In this document: piece after piece, positions 33,495 through 45,581 of the stretch
Numbering within the stretch: the stretch's first letter is position 1
How the letters are laid out: the number at the start of each line of letters is the position of its first letter
Assembly: GCA_009760855.2 (NCBI GenBank)
Contig: WPIO01000063.1
Coordinates: forward strand, 617,501 to 681,500
Length of the DNA: 64,000 nt
Direction of reading: 5' to 3'
From: Cristatella mucedo
Taxonomy: Eukaryota; Bryozoa; Phylactolaemata; Cristatellidae
Notes under the pieces: generated by a model
What the model was told of the DNA's origin: nothing
The model's input: only the letters and a program-made list of their open reading frames with translations
The model's database searches: none
Program-made: the position numbers and the translations under genes

Positions 33495-35035
33495 CCCCAC
33501 CAAACCAAGACAGAGTAAAGTTAAACCAAGGCCGAGTGCAATTAACACCATTGATATGCATTAGGCTGCAAGCATATCGAGGTTCGGCTTGAGCACATAA
33601 CATGAGCAGTCATTTAAAGGCAAGGCTTTAAGCTTTGTGTAAAAGCAGACCATAGAGTCTCAATGGCTCATTTGGTGGAGCAGTGTCGAGAAAAACAAGA
33701 GGTTGCAGATCATTCCCTGAACAAGTAACAATTGTCTACCCTCGGTCCCTGAGAATGCCTGGGCCATTCTGAATTTTCCAAGTACATAGATTATAGCCAA
33801 GTAGAGAGTTATCAGGACTCGTGATTATGGTGCACAATCATTCATACCAGCTGCATTTACCATGTCATCTGGACCTTCGCACGAGTGTTTGAAAACCGTG
33901 TCCTGCAAAACAAGGCAGCGAATGAGGCATAGGATCGTTAAAACAGACAGCTTGCAACAATATGATGTGCGTAAGCCATGAAGCAGCTTGCCGAGCGGTA
34001 GAATAATCCAAATTAGTCAATCGTTGAAGCATGTAAGTCGGGTCATTTGGCGTAAACGCATTCAAATGCCTGCACACTGCCAGACATAAAGAGTTTGAAA
34101 CATTTGTATCTTTGCCCCCTTTAGTTCACCCACACTTTGCCCCTGCAACGGAGAGGCCAACATTTCAGGAAGGGCAGCAGGTTCTCTCGGGCAAGGGAAT
34201 GAGAGAAAGCGCCAGCGCACACTTTGGGGGGCACGTGGCCTGCAGGGCAGTCCGTAGCCGGTGGCTACATCCAGCTTGATCTTTTCACGTGCCTGATTTG
34301 TATGACACAGTGCCCCACTGCTACGACTTGTGCTTTAGCGGCGCTCCATGAGGAGTGAGTCACTCACTTCGCTGTCGCTATGCAGAAGATCGCAGTGTAG
34401 TGTCATGAGTTGTTGCTCTTCGGCAAACTTTTCTAAGGCATAAGAACTTGCTTCATTAATTTACTCGCTGCTCCAAGGGTTGTCGTGATATTACCTATTT
34501 GCTCCAATTCACAGCTTGACTGCTTGATTCTAATGAGTGCAGAACTTGACAGCTCTGTGGTCTAATTATTGTAAATGTCAAGGTGACAAGCCTCACGACT
34601 CATTCGTCCTCTGCTGCAATGAAACATGCTCACTTCTTAAGCCTTGGTTAATAATGTGTACTTAGAACCCCAACCTTCTTTAATCAACCACAGCTGTTAA
34701 CTCGATGACCAGTAAATCATGGGCGAGACCAGAACAGTGTCAAGATGACCCAAGACATTGAGCTTCACGGGCTTTCTGCCAAACTGACAAAAACCATAAT
34801 GCACCCACTGACGTTCAGTGACGCGGCTAGACAGCAAACTCTATCTGTCGTAGCAATGCCATACAGGTGCAAGGCTGCTTTTTTGCTTGGTCTCAAGCTT
34901 TGCAAAATAAAGCAGTTAATAAGACGCCCAGAGTTTTACAAGCAGCGTTGACATCGATGCAGATACCACTTCAAACTACTGCTTTGCCTGAAACCACTGC
35001 AATAGGATGGCACATGCTGCCACGGAAACAATCGT
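33495..35035. other. Unassigned 1.5-kb stretch
   Basis: Nothing recognised. Open frames are 70 codons or shorter. Confidence 0.35.
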
Positions 35036-35036
35036 G

Positions 35037-35091
35037 CGGAGGGAGTGCTGCGGAGGGAGTGCTGCAGAGGGAGTGCTGCAGAGGAAGTGCA
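35037..35091. repeat. 15-bp tandem repeat, about 3.7 copies
   Basis: The unit GCGGAGGGAGTGCTG is repeated with CGG to CAG changes in later units. It directly abuts the 3' terminus of a family B LINE fragment. Confidence 0.88.
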
Positions 35092-35440
35092 TAATGTATG
35101 TATCTCCGTCAGTAACTCCACAAAGTCATAAAGACCATGTGGGTGTTACGCAGGAGAGTTTTGTATAGTGCACTCACAGCCTAAGCGGCTTTCGGTACGC
35201 ATTCGGTAGCCAACAGACTTCGTCTCACGCAACAAAGAGAAAGTGGGAAGCATAGCAGAGTTAGGAGAGCAGTTGAGGCAGTGAGTAGCATAAAAGTAGC
35301 AGCTCAGGACCGCTGAAAAGGATGTGCCATAGTCGGCAGTAGGAGAGTAGTTGTCGTTGCGTAAGAATTGTGGAAACGAGTTCCACAGTCTAGGACCTGC
35401 AGAGCTAAAGCTTCTGTCGCCAACTGTCTTTAAGCGATAC
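35092..35440 (-). mobile_element. LINE family B 3' fragment
   Basis: Left end TGTATGTATCTCCGTCAGTA is the antisense family B terminus. On the minus strand 35440-35146 encodes LKTVGDRSFSSAGPRLWNSF and, further on, FSLLRETKSVGYRMRTESRL, nearly identical to the 10545-12353 copy. It is a young insertion, 5'-truncated to about 350 bp. Confidence 0.9.
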
Positions 35441-35444
35441 GGTC

Positions 35445-36005
35445 TATCCCCCCTCCCCATGCATAATTGTTGCAGATCGGCACCCAATTGCAATGCAACT
35501 TACATAATCTCCCACAGACAGCACATGGGACATTGCTCGGGCACGCAAGGGTTGATTTAAAGCAAACGATGCTCGAGGCACCATTGAGGCTCTGCTCTCA
35601 GTACTAGCCGGTGGCCTTCGCTCATTCTTTCAAGGCAATAAAAATGTGTATGCACGTGATTCATTGCTAAGCTAGTGGCATAACGTGTTCGACTCCTACA
35701 GGTAGTGGCAATGGGAGAAATAGTATAAATGCATTCTTCATCCCATTGCTTAATAAGCTTGCGAGAAATGCTTGTCTTGTCGAAGGAAATTTTGTGAAAG
35801 TAGCAACCGTAAACTACCCCATACCTTTCTGACCCACAAATATGTATGTAGGTTTCAATTTAAGTATGTGTGTATGTATGCATACGGCGAGTATACATTA
35901 GGAACAGTAAGGATTATGCACAGAATGCATTATGTGCTGTATGTATGTACACGTATGCATCTATTATATGCATGTATGCATTCGCAAAGATCAAGTCGGT
36001 GTTAA
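35445..36005. other. Unassigned, TATG-rich
   Basis: ATGTATGTA-type microrepeats at about 35840-35975. No gene recognised. Confidence 0.4.
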
Positions 36006-36009
36006 GCTG

Positions 36010-36470
36010 CAGAGTTTCCAATAGTGTACTCAAAATCTGAGTGGCTTTTGGTGCACATAGTACGGTAGTTAACAAAGTCGTCTCACACAACAAAGAGAAA
36101 GTGATAAGCATAGCTGAGTCAGGAAAGGCAGTCGAGGAAGTGAGTAGCACGGATGCAGCAGTGCAGGATGGCTGGAAATGAGATGCCAAAGTCGGCAGCA
36201 GGAAAGAGGAAAGAGCTACATAAGAGTTGCTAATGAAGCTTTGAATGACATTCTAGGCCCGATGAACAAATGCTTCTGCAGTAAACAAGCTTTAAGAGAC
36301 AGAATGAAACAGGTAATTTATTGTCCTGTAAGGACCCGAGGGCACGAGGAGGCTGATAATGGAGCAGCACCTAGGTACTGTGGACCCAATCCACAGGCAG
36401 GCCATATGGGTCAGACTAATGATTTTGATCTATGCTCTTCGATCAACCGGAAGCCAATGCAGCTCCGGGG
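36010..36470 (-). mobile_element. LINE family B fragment, diverged
   Basis: The antisense copy starts inside the 3' region (AGTGTACTCAAAATCTGAGT) and runs to GATCAACCGGAAGCCAATGC. It is older than the 35092 copy. Confidence 0.72.
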
Positions 36471-36472
36471 AG

Positions 36473-36960
36473 TGCATCAACTTCAAGGTCATTTCACTCT
36501 TTTTGAGGTTCTTGTCTTTCTCATGCTCCGACTTAACCACTACGAGTACTAACTCTTCTTGTTTCCCGTGGCACTATCTTCTACTCTTATCTCGTCACTA
36601 GCATGTGCCCCTTCCAACCTCAAATCCATTCTAGACTAGCTTTGAGCTTGCAGGCAGCTACAAGCCTGGCATTCTCTACCGACTGAGAGCACGATATCTT
36701 AAAGCCAAGCTAAAAACGAATCTGTTCCTCACAGCATTAGCTTTGTCCGTGTGAAATGTTCTTTGTGCTCATGAGGGCTGAAATGATGCAAGTAAGTGTC
36801 ACTATCAGTTGGCATACTTCTAACCCAGCCTAACTACGTTTATTGCACGAGTTGTAAAGCACCTAGATCAAGATTTAGTGCTATACCGACAACGGTATTA
36901 CTAGTATTACGTGAATTGCCTATAGAGAGATTTATTTATCTTAGGCTTCAATAAAATTGC
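36473..36960 (+). mobile_element. LINE family A-related decayed copy
   Basis: ATCAACTTCAAGGTCATTTC corresponds to the IDFKVLS block. The C-terminal coding remnant, UTR and TTGTAAAGCACCTAGATCAA follow. It forms a head-to-head junction with the family B fragment to the left. Confidence 0.62.
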
Positions 36961-36964
36961 ATTA

Positions 36965-38095
36965 ATATTATTTTTATTAGCCTTGCACCTATCTCACATG
37001 CCCTGGCAAATGCAAACAAATACACCGAAATAACAGTGACCATGCATGATCCAACACTACAGGCACTCAGAGCGGAGGGGAAGTGAAAATGTCTAAGTAG
37101 CTATCGAAGAAGCACGTGCCGACCGAATAGCTGGCACAAGTGGCAGGCATTGGGAGGCAATAAGCAAGCATTTCCCTGGGTGCTATAGACAAAGCAAACA
37201 GACACAGCATAAATGAGCTATCAATCAAACAATTACTTACTGTTAGAAAGTAAAAAATTAACGACAGAATCATGCAGCCAAGTCCATTTATAACACACAG
37301 GGCAACCGCTCACCTCAAGCCCATTTGCGCATATTTGTCGATCTGCATCATTGATGCATCATAGATAAGACAGTGCTTTCTGGATGCAGCATTAATTTTT
37401 AGAATCGGCTGCAAGATTACCAACACCTCATTGACTGCCTTGGTGTTTGAGATACTTGCAGCCGAGTTCCAGCTTCTAAGCTCTTAAGCAGAATCCCTAC
37501 AGTGCTGATATCAGTAAAAGAGCTCCCAAAAACATCTCACCCATGTTAAAAATCCCATCACTTATCATGTCGAAGGCATACTCTGGCCCTACGCAATGCA
37601 AAACAGACTGGTGTTCCTATGAATAACGTTGCTCCGTCAGCTGAAATACTGACATCAATGCCTGGTTAAAATTTAGACAGAGAAACATACGCAAATGATC
37701 CGTTACTCGCCGATCGACACCTTAATGCAGAATAAAGCCCATCGGATAATTTTGGCTTTGCAGCAGCCCTCTAAAGCATAATATTTTCTCTTAATCAACG
37801 AAAGTAGAGAGATCGTCATCCTCATCCAAGGTTACGCTTAATGCAGCGCAGGGTGCAATATAGTGCAAGAGACAGCAGTAGACTTGCTCACGATAGGCCG
37901 GTCTTTCCGGCATACATTTGACACACAGAACCCTCGCACGGTGAGAATCTCGATCAAAAGTCGAAGTGGCAGTGCAATACAAACTCAGGATGAAGCTGCC
38001 CGATCAGACGGACGAAAGTGACACGGGATAGAATCTTGCAAATCTACTGCATGCTTGCGAAAACATGTCGAGTATGCATGTACGTAGAGGCACGC
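36965..38095. other. Unassigned sequence
   Basis: No recognised repeat or gene. The 68- and 63-codon minus frames are uninformative. Confidence 0.35.
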
Positions 38096-38099
38096 ATGC

Positions 38100-38480
38100 A
38101 TCTCCAACTGTACCTCCACACAGCCACTGAGACTAAGCAGCTGTTAATGCTGGAGAGTTTTCTATAGCACCCTCAAGGCCTAAGTGATCTCTCGGTGCGC
38201 CCAACCGAATTTACCTCACCAAACAAACAGAAGTGTCGATCATAGCTGAGTCAGAAAGACGGTCAAGAAAGACTGGTGACTGGTGATGGAAGTAGCAGCG
38301 CAGGACGGCTGAAAAAATATGCCCGAGTCGGCGGCAGGAGAGAAGATGGCGTTACGAAAGCATTGTGGAATCAAGCCCTGCAAGCCAGGGCCTTCGGAAC
38401 AGAAGCTTCTGTCGCCGACTCGTCTTTCAGAATGAGCCGTGATGATAAGACTGCTGCCATCGCAGGAGGGTCTTGCCTAT
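38100..38480 (-). mobile_element. LINE family B fragment, diverged
   Basis: An antisense terminus-like ATCTCCAACTGTACCTCCAC is followed by diverged forms of the family B 3' blocks (AGCGCAGGACGGCTGAAAAA, AGAAGCTTCTGTCGCCGACT). Confidence 0.72.
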
Positions 38481-38898
38481 GTGATAAAGCACCAGGGAGC
38501 TAGTCAGTAACCTAGCCTGCCCGGTACTGCCATGGCAATATCACAAGGTCACAGAAAGGCACCGCTGGGTCTTGCCACGCTAGCAGCCACGAAACTTACT
38601 TTTAACTTCGGTGCCCAGGCACGCACAGCAGAGCCACCAGACAATGCAGCCTAAGCATCGACTGCCGCATTTGCTGGCAAATGCGATAATCCACAATATG
38701 CAAAGATATAAAGAGCACTCACCTCGGGCACGAGCTTATTCAGCATGTTCTCCATGTCTTGCCTGACCGACTGGTCCCAATTCTAAGAGCATGGAGTAGA
38801 CACGGCAAACAGGACAAGGCAAGTGAATGTCCATGCATGGGGGGATGCCGAAGCCAGCCACAAGCAAAGTGGGGAGCTAATGCCACCACGACCTTCAT

Positions 38899-40513
38899 AT
38901 ATGCTGCTCTCCAAAAGTTTCTACGCACCTGGTCCATCAATTTGAGTTTGGTTGTTGCTAATGCCAGTATTCGAGTAAGTCATTATGCTCTACTAATTAT
39001 TATTTATCGTAACAATCTGTCAATAAAGTGATGCACTAAGTTGCAGTTTGCTAGGCTTCGCTTACTAAATAACTACATTCGTCAGCAACAAAGTCAACGG
39101 TTCCCATGCAAACAGATGAGTATGTGTGTGGCCACGTGACTATTCAGTAGCCATTCTCTTGGATCTTCATCCAGAAGAACCTAATTTTTGGTCCATTTCG
39201 TTGCCGACGATACCTCGGCCAATGATGAGCTAAGGTACCTGGATGTCATTTTGACCTGTTGAGGCCAGCCCCAGCCACAGTGATGCTCGGTATGCAGCCA
39301 GAACATGCAGCCAGTTGCACACCTTTCTGAGGGTACAAGAGTGGTTTTGATGTCGCTGCACGGAGATGGCCATTAAAACCAGAATGGCTCCAGGCGGCTG
39401 AAGATCTCAGAGGGTACTGTTGGGAGCATTATTAGGCAACATCTGGATTGTGGTAGCATAGAGGCATTGTCGTGATCGGGTCGCCCTTAAGTAACTTTGC
39501 CAAGGGAGGAATGGCTCCTCAAAAGTATGGCTCTGAAGGACAGGTTTGCCACTGCTAAAATGCACTGCCGGAGTCTCTGCCAAGCAACTGGAACGGTCGT
39601 AAGCCAAAACAGCTTGAGTAGATCGCTTAACAAACAAGGGCTGTGTGCATGGGTGGCCCAGTGCAAGCCCTTGTTGACTGTGCAGCACAAAAAAGCAAGG
39701 CTGGATTTTGCCTACCGATCCCAGCATTGGACAGCGGCCCTGTGGAGCAGACTGCTATGGACTGATGAGTCCAAATTCAATGTCTGTGGCTGAGAAAAAA
39801 GAAATAAGTACGCTCGCCGGCAAATGGGTGAAGCGTATATGGACGCTTGTCTGAAAAAGACCTTACAGTTCTGTAGTGAAATTGTAATGGTATGCGGTTG
39901 TTTCTCAACTTCCGATGTTGGGCGGCTGCAGAGGATTGAAGGAATCGTGAATCAAAATGTCTATGTCGACATTGTGCAGAATTTTGGCTGCCATCTGCTT
40001 ATGCTCTTCACGGGCTCAATTTCTATTGGCAGCATGACAAGGATCCGACACACAATGCTGTGGCTGTTCAGTTTTTCTCGAACCCCGCCGACTATGGCTT
40101 CGAGCCAACTTCGGTCATGTGGTGGCCAAGCCAAAGCCTGGACTTGAACCTCATAGAAGGTCTGTGCATGGGAAGTCGAACGAGCTTTGAGGTTTAGAGT
40201 TCTCCTGCACACGAAACCCGATGAGTTTTTGGAGGTTTATAAAGATTGCTGGGCGTCAATTCGTCCAGAAACGTGCTGGAAGCTGATGGAGTCAAAATTG
40301 GGCAAATGCCGACAAAATTGGGTGAAGTTATCAAAAAACACGGTGCCTCGACAAGTTATTGATTGTACCCAGCAAATTGCATGAAACTACATATTTCTTA
40401 AATTTACTGCACAATAAAAACTGCTACAGAGTTAGATCTAATCTAAATATTGTTGTTTTAAGTAAAATAGTGTGCTGGTAGCAGCTGCGGCGAAACTTTT
40501 GGAGGGCAGTGTA
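38899..40513 (+). mobile_element. Tc1-like DNA transposon, decayed
   Basis: Terminal inverted repeats face each other: TGCTCTCCAAAAGTTTC at about 38906-38922 and GAAACTTTTGGAGGGCA at about 40492-40508. TA-rich bases lie just outside each end, as expected for TA target sites. The 1.6-kb length is normal for Tc1. The interior carries a broken transposase reading the same way. Confidence 0.88.
39370..40385 (+). pseudogene. Tc1-like transposase pseudogene
   Basis: Pieces of a DDE transposase lie in order across changes of frame and stops. A helix-turn-helix-like LKISEGTVGSIIRQHL is at about 39393. LLWTDESKFNVCG, holding the first catalytic Asp, is at about 39755-39793 and is followed by a stop. 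VMVCGCFSTSDVGRLQRIEG is near 39888-39945. QHDKDPTHNA, the second Asp region, is near 40030. WPSQSLDLNLIE, the third acidic residue region, is near 40122. The order matches Tc1 transposases. At least one stop and two frame changes mean no active protein can be made. Confidence 0.87.
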
Positions 40514-40514
40514 T

Positions 40515-41010
40515 ATTGGCAAGTCACGTAAAAGCACACGGCAGCGCATCCATAAAAAGGCTGGACTCGGACTTGCAGAGCTGTAGCTACGGCTGCATGC
40601 TTACCTCATTCAGCGTGAGACTTGCCGATGTGTGCTTGACTGCAACAGAGCAAAGAGCAGTGCACTAGAGCAAAGAATGCCAGTGTCACAGCAGCAAGCG
40701 CATAGGTTGTGTGAGTGGTAGTGCATGGGATGAGCCGGCGAAGCAGTACAACTGCAAAAGCTGCAGTCGTGACATCTCGGCTGCCAGGCAACGCTCGAAC
40801 GGCCAGTATGAGGATGCAGCAGCAAAACAAGGAAAGTCAGCACAGGAGCACGGGATGGTGGGAGTAGATGCTAGCAAAGGGGAAGCATCACCAAACAGCT
40901 GGTCAATGAAGGTGAACCAATAGGGTGGGCTGCTGCAGTTTGGATCAGCAACTGCTGGCTAAGGGCAGATGACCAGGCATTGCAATAATAGGACCCTGGG
41001 TGCTCCTAGC
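40515..41010. other. Unassigned sequence
   Basis: Overlapping small frames on both strands at 40600-40920. No recognisable product. Confidence 0.35.
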
Positions 41011-41014
41011 CTAT

Positions 41015-41150
41015 GGGACAAAGTGCTCCTACTGAACCAACCGGGTCGTAGGTTTGACTGCGACACCTGCAGCAGACTATCCTATTCTTGCCTGCTGCAG
41101 TCGCGGTGATAGCTGCAAAGGCTCTACGACCGACAAAAACTAACCCACTA
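41015..41150 (+). mobile_element. SINE type 1 fragment
   Basis: B-box-like TCGTAGGTTTGACTGCGACA, then GCGGTGATAGCTGCAAAGGC, the body of SINE type 1. No tail remains. A LINE family A UTR begins straight after it. Confidence 0.6.
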
Positions 41151-41152
41151 AC

Positions 41153-41340
41153 CACATTTGCATGCTGACCCTGTGCATGTCACCCCTAACCATATTATTC
41201 ATTTTGTTTGTTTTTCAAGCATGATTTTACTTACCATTCAGTTGCATATCACTTTGCAGCAAATGTAAAGTGCCTAGAGAGAGATTGAGTTCTCCGAGGG
41301 CGCTTTATCAAGTGCAATATGATTATTATTATTATTATTA
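41153..41340 (+). mobile_element. LINE family A tail
   Basis: TGCATGCTGACCCTGTGCAT, AAAGTGCCTAGAGAGAGAT, GGGCGCTTTATCAAGTGC and an ATT repeat at about 41323-41340. Confidence 0.88.
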
Positions 41341-41344
41341 AAGC

Positions 41345-41885
41345 TAAATGATATCACACCACTTACGAGATGCCGGAGTGCTGGAAAGAACGATTAGCTA
41401 TGTCATCCTTCATTAGCTACGTCATCCTTGTGAGTTGAATATCCAGACCTTGGAGAGTAGAAGCTGAACATACAACCTTTTTCGAAGTCCCTGCACCTAC
41501 CAACTCACTTACAGACCTGTCTTTTATAGCTTCTCTTGCAGAGAGTGTTACACAAATGACATTATTAGTATTATTATTATTATTATTATTTGAACAGACA
41601 AGTCCTGGCTAAATATTGTATGTTAAAGGTTAATCTACCACCCAGAGTGGAGACTAAATTTAGAGGCCTGGTGGCGATGGTTGGTGACCAATAATGGTGA
41701 ACCTAAGAGTAGCACCATATCACTGCTCACATCCTTGGCCGGCCAACCAGTGCTTACATAGCCTCTAGTTCTGGAACCAGAAGCAGATCAAAATTACGGC
41801 AGTTATCAACGAGAAATCTATATTAGTATCAGTCAGTACTGGTCTCACTACTGCTTTGCTGTATGAACACACAAACTCAATAGTT
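41345..41885. other. Unassigned sequence
   Basis: A second (ATT)n run at about 41570-41590 suggests another eroded tail. Otherwise nothing recognised. Confidence 0.35.
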
Positions 41886-41889
41886 TTAT

Positions 41890-42304
41890 CTTTTGTTATC
41901 TCTGTCTGTAACTCCACGAAGCCACAAGCACTAAGTGAATATACGCTGGAGTTTTTCTATGGTATACTCCAAGCCTAGCAGCTTTCAGACCACATACGAG
42001 AGCCAACAGACTTCATCTCAAGCAAAACAGAGAAAGTGGGAAGCACAGATAAGTCAGGGGCAGTCGTGGAAGAGAGCAGCATGGAAGTGGCAGCTAAGGA
42101 GAACTTGAAAGGGAGTGCAGCAGTCGGAAGCAGGAGAGCAGATGTCCTTGCATACGAATTGTGGAGGTAAGTTCCCCAGTCTTGAACCAGCATAGCTACA
42201 CCTTTTGTCACCAACAGCCTGTAAATGAAGGAATGGAAAAGTTAGTTCATTGACAATAGATGACTAGACGGCATAGAGAGGCTGAAACTGGCACTGCAGT
42301 TTAG
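41890..42304 (-). mobile_element. LINE family B, 3' portion (left of an insertion)
   Basis: Begins near the antisense family B terminus (CTCTGTCTGTAACTCCACGA) and runs up to GCACTGCAGTTTAGC. There the family sequence breaks off and resumes at about 42560. Confidence 0.82.
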
Positions 42305-42560
<256 letters not shown>

Positions 42561-42975
42561 GTATGAAGAAGCCAAGCCACGGAGGGCCTTGTGGGTCAGA
42601 GTAAGAATAGTGCTCGGTATCCACTGATCAACCGGGAGCAATTGCAGCTCCTTCAGCAGAGGAGACATCTGGTCAAATCTCTGGGATTTTTAACTAGCCT
42701 CGAAGCCATATTCATCACCAGCTGTAGAGGCTTAATGACTTTTTCTGGTAGACAAGCCAATACGGAAATTGAATTAGTCCAGTCTAGAAAGACCCAGGAA
42801 GCTAGTAATATCTTTGACCAACCGTGATAAGCAGTCGCAAATCTTGCAAAGGGATCGAACATGATGACTAGCTATATAGCAGTCTTCTAAAAGTAAAAGT
42901 TTTAAACGACGAGCAGTCATCAAAGAGGACATCTAGGAATTCACGTTGGTACCACAAATACTCGGTATAGCAAAC
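42561..42975 (-). mobile_element. LINE family B, continuation right of the insertion
   Basis: Resumes with AGGTATGAAGAAGCCAAGCC, the exact continuation of the family block interrupted at about 42304. It runs through the antisense SPLLKEL region (42640-42690) to about 42975. Confidence 0.82.
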
Positions 42976-42979
42976 GGTA

Positions 42980-43370
42980 TACCAGCTCAGGGGATTTCAT
43001 TGACAGCGGTTGGGTGTCATCAGAAATGAAATTATATCCATCATCATATGTCTGAATTACCTTCTAAACTGGCCCTGTATGATGGAGAAGAATAGTAGAT
43101 CAAGCCTTACTAGATGAGGTATGACTATCACAAAAATGTGAACAGATTTCTCAGAAAGGTGGAATTTTGCCATACCTTGAGCTATGTCTGTCAGGACAGT
43201 GGTAGTTCTCTGCCATCTCAAAGGATTGGGTGATGAAAGATATCCGATCAAATTGGACCAATACAGTGGAGCTTCAATCATCGCAGCAACTCAGTGCATA
43301 AACCTGACAAGAATGAACAGTGATGAAAGCAAACGATGAGAAACAAATCATCTGTATCTTCTGTTTCAAA
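42980..43370. other. Unassigned sequence
   Basis: No repeat or gene recognised. Confidence 0.35.
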
Positions 43371-43374
43371 GTGG

Positions 43375-43830
43375 ATTAATAATAATAATAATAATTCACT
43401 TGATAAAGCGCCCTCAGAGAATTTAATCTCTCTCTAGGCACTTTACATTTGCTGTAAAGTGAAATGCAATTGAATGGTAAGTAAAATCATGCTTGAAAAA
43501 CAAACGAAATGAATAACATGGTTAGGGGTGACATGCACAGGGTCAGCATGCAAATGTGGTTAGTGGCAGCATGCACAGTGTAAGCACGCATAAGCACATC
43601 AAGGAAAAATCACAGGGACCCACTAAATGCTGTCCTAAATAGGTGTTTTTAGGTTCCTTTTAAATGTGGTCAGGTCAGGGGATGTTCTGACGCAGGTCGG
43701 GAGGGAGTTCCAGGCTTTGGGAGCATATGAACTAAATGCACGGTCTCCAAAGGATTTAAGGTTTGTATGAGGTATTTCTAGACTGTTGGATTCCGAAAAG
43801 CGGGTGGTACGATGCTGATTTAGACATATT
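43375..43830 (-). mobile_element. LINE family A copy with (AAT)n tail
   Basis: AATAATAATAATAATAAT, the terminal block, the complete 3' UTR and the antisense C-terminal coding part up to about 43815. The sequence then departs abruptly from the family. Confidence 0.9.
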
Positions 43831-43894
43831 ATTGCTTGAATTCAATGTCCTGCTCTCATTCTCACGAGCCAGCTTGACGTGACCTAAGTTAAAA

Positions 43895-44295
43895 GTAATG
43901 GAATGGGCTTTGATAACAGGCACAATCGATAATAACAGGCACAATCGATGGATAACAGGCACGATGGACCAACCACGTCATCGAGTAAAAAATTCTTAAG
44001 CATTGTAGCTCACAATGCTGCCGTCAAAAGCCCAGGTCTTTCAGCTATACTAGATTCCATGAAAGGCATGCAAGCTGACTACCTGTCGGGTAAGGCTTTC
44101 GGTAATCCCCGCTGCCTACTTTCTAGCCTAGGGAAGAACACAATGCAAAGGCAGTGCACAGCCAGCATCTCTATTAGCCAGTGGAGCCGCTTGAGACATG
44201 TCCTCAGTTACATTGAGAACTTCGCAGCCACTCTTCAAATCGCAGGACTCGTAGCAAATCTTGTCACCAAGTGGCCGACTACGTTAGAAGAGTAG
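43895..44295 (+). other. Unassigned 115-codon open frame behind an 18-bp repeat
   Basis: The unit ATAACAGGCACAATCGAT is repeated about three times at 43913-43965. An ATG at 43948 inside the repeat opens a frame of 115 codons ending at 44295. The product (QADYLSGKAFGNP in the middle, SQWSRLRHVLSYIENF near the end) matches nothing I know. It may be a chance frame or an exon. Confidence 0.25.
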
Positions 44296-44392
44296 GTCAC
44301 CTGGCAGAGCACTCTCAATCCTAGCGTTCTAGTGTATACGAACGGCTACCCAACAATTTGGCCACATCAACGGCTGCATTTACTAATGCTAC

Positions 44393-45000
44393 TACTAATA
44401 ATAATAATACATTTGTATAGCACTCTCAGAGAACTTAATCTCTTTCTAAGCACTTCACATATCCAGCAAAGGAAGCATGGTCGAATAGTTAGTGGTAGCA
44501 TGCTCAATGACAACAAGCATAACATGGGTAAAGATGATATGCACAAGGTTAGCATGCAAATATGGTCAGTGGCAGCATGCACAGAGTCAGCTTGCACAAG
44601 CACACAAAGGACGAATCAAACGGACCCACTGAATGCTGTGATAAAGAGATGCGTTGTTTAGCTTCTTTTTAAATGTCGTCAAGTCAGGGGATGCAATGAC
44701 GCAAGTTGGAAGTGAGTTCCAGGCCTTGGGAGCATACGAAATAAAGGCACTCTTTCCAAAGGATTTGAGGTACGTACGAGGTGTAGCTATACGATTAGAT
44801 TCAGAAAAGCAGGTGGTACGATAGCCTAGTGGGGGAGTAGATCTGATAGGTAAGCTGAAGCCCAAGAATGAATGGACCTAAAAGTAAGTCAGAACCTTAA
44901 ATTCGATGCGTTGCCTGACTGGGAGCCAGTGCAGGTCGGCGAAAAGTGGTGTGATCGGGCAACTGCGAACATCACGATAGACAGCCTAGCAAAATGGTCT
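44393..45000 (-). mobile_element. LINE family A copy
   Basis: An AATAATAATAATA tail, TTTGTATAGCACTCTCAGAG (variant terminal block), the 3' UTR, and a coding part reading ISYAPKAWNSLPTCVIASPD and TTFKKKLNNA on the minus strand. Same subfamily as 28513-29335 (UTR AATGCTGTGATAAAGAG). Confidence 0.88.
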
Positions 45001-45581
45001 GTAGCCAGCCTTCCACCTCACCTCTGCCGATTTTGATGATCAAAGCGAGGCGAAAAGAGCCAATCACGATACCTATATATCACTAAAACCTTCATTAACG
45101 TGTACTACGCAATCGGCCACCGTCGTAGTATCCGAATACGACCGATCGTAACCAGCTCTCATTACGAACAGGGCTGGGTGCTAAGTGCACTACCAGAAAG
45201 CCCTAGTGCACCTGACTGTGTGCCCACGAGGAGCCATGTTAAGAAACTGCTTTGTTTTTGTGTCTAAAATATTAGTACGATCGGTATGATTCTTCGTACT
45301 ATCTAACCGAAAAAGAAAGGAAGCGTTGACCTTGGGAGGCTTACAGCGAAATCTCAAAGCAGTGGACGAACCCACCTACAATATGGGCGATGCCGACAGA
45401 AAACCGTGCCATCTCCGGAATTTCTTTCGTAATGTCGTCCGTAATTAGGTGGCAGCCCCTTTTGCGCGGCTTTAATGTTATTTCTTTCTGCAGCCACCAG
45501 CAACCTGAGACCATGCGCGATGCCATGACAGCGAGTACAGGCGACTGCCTTTTGTGTTGACCTCTGACCACCAGTCTACGA
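45001..45581. other. Region upstream of the RMDN-like gene
   Basis: Presumed promoter and 5' leader of the gene starting at 45582. No TATA box stands out. A 76-codon minus-strand frame (45341-45571) is not recognised. Confidence 0.35.
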
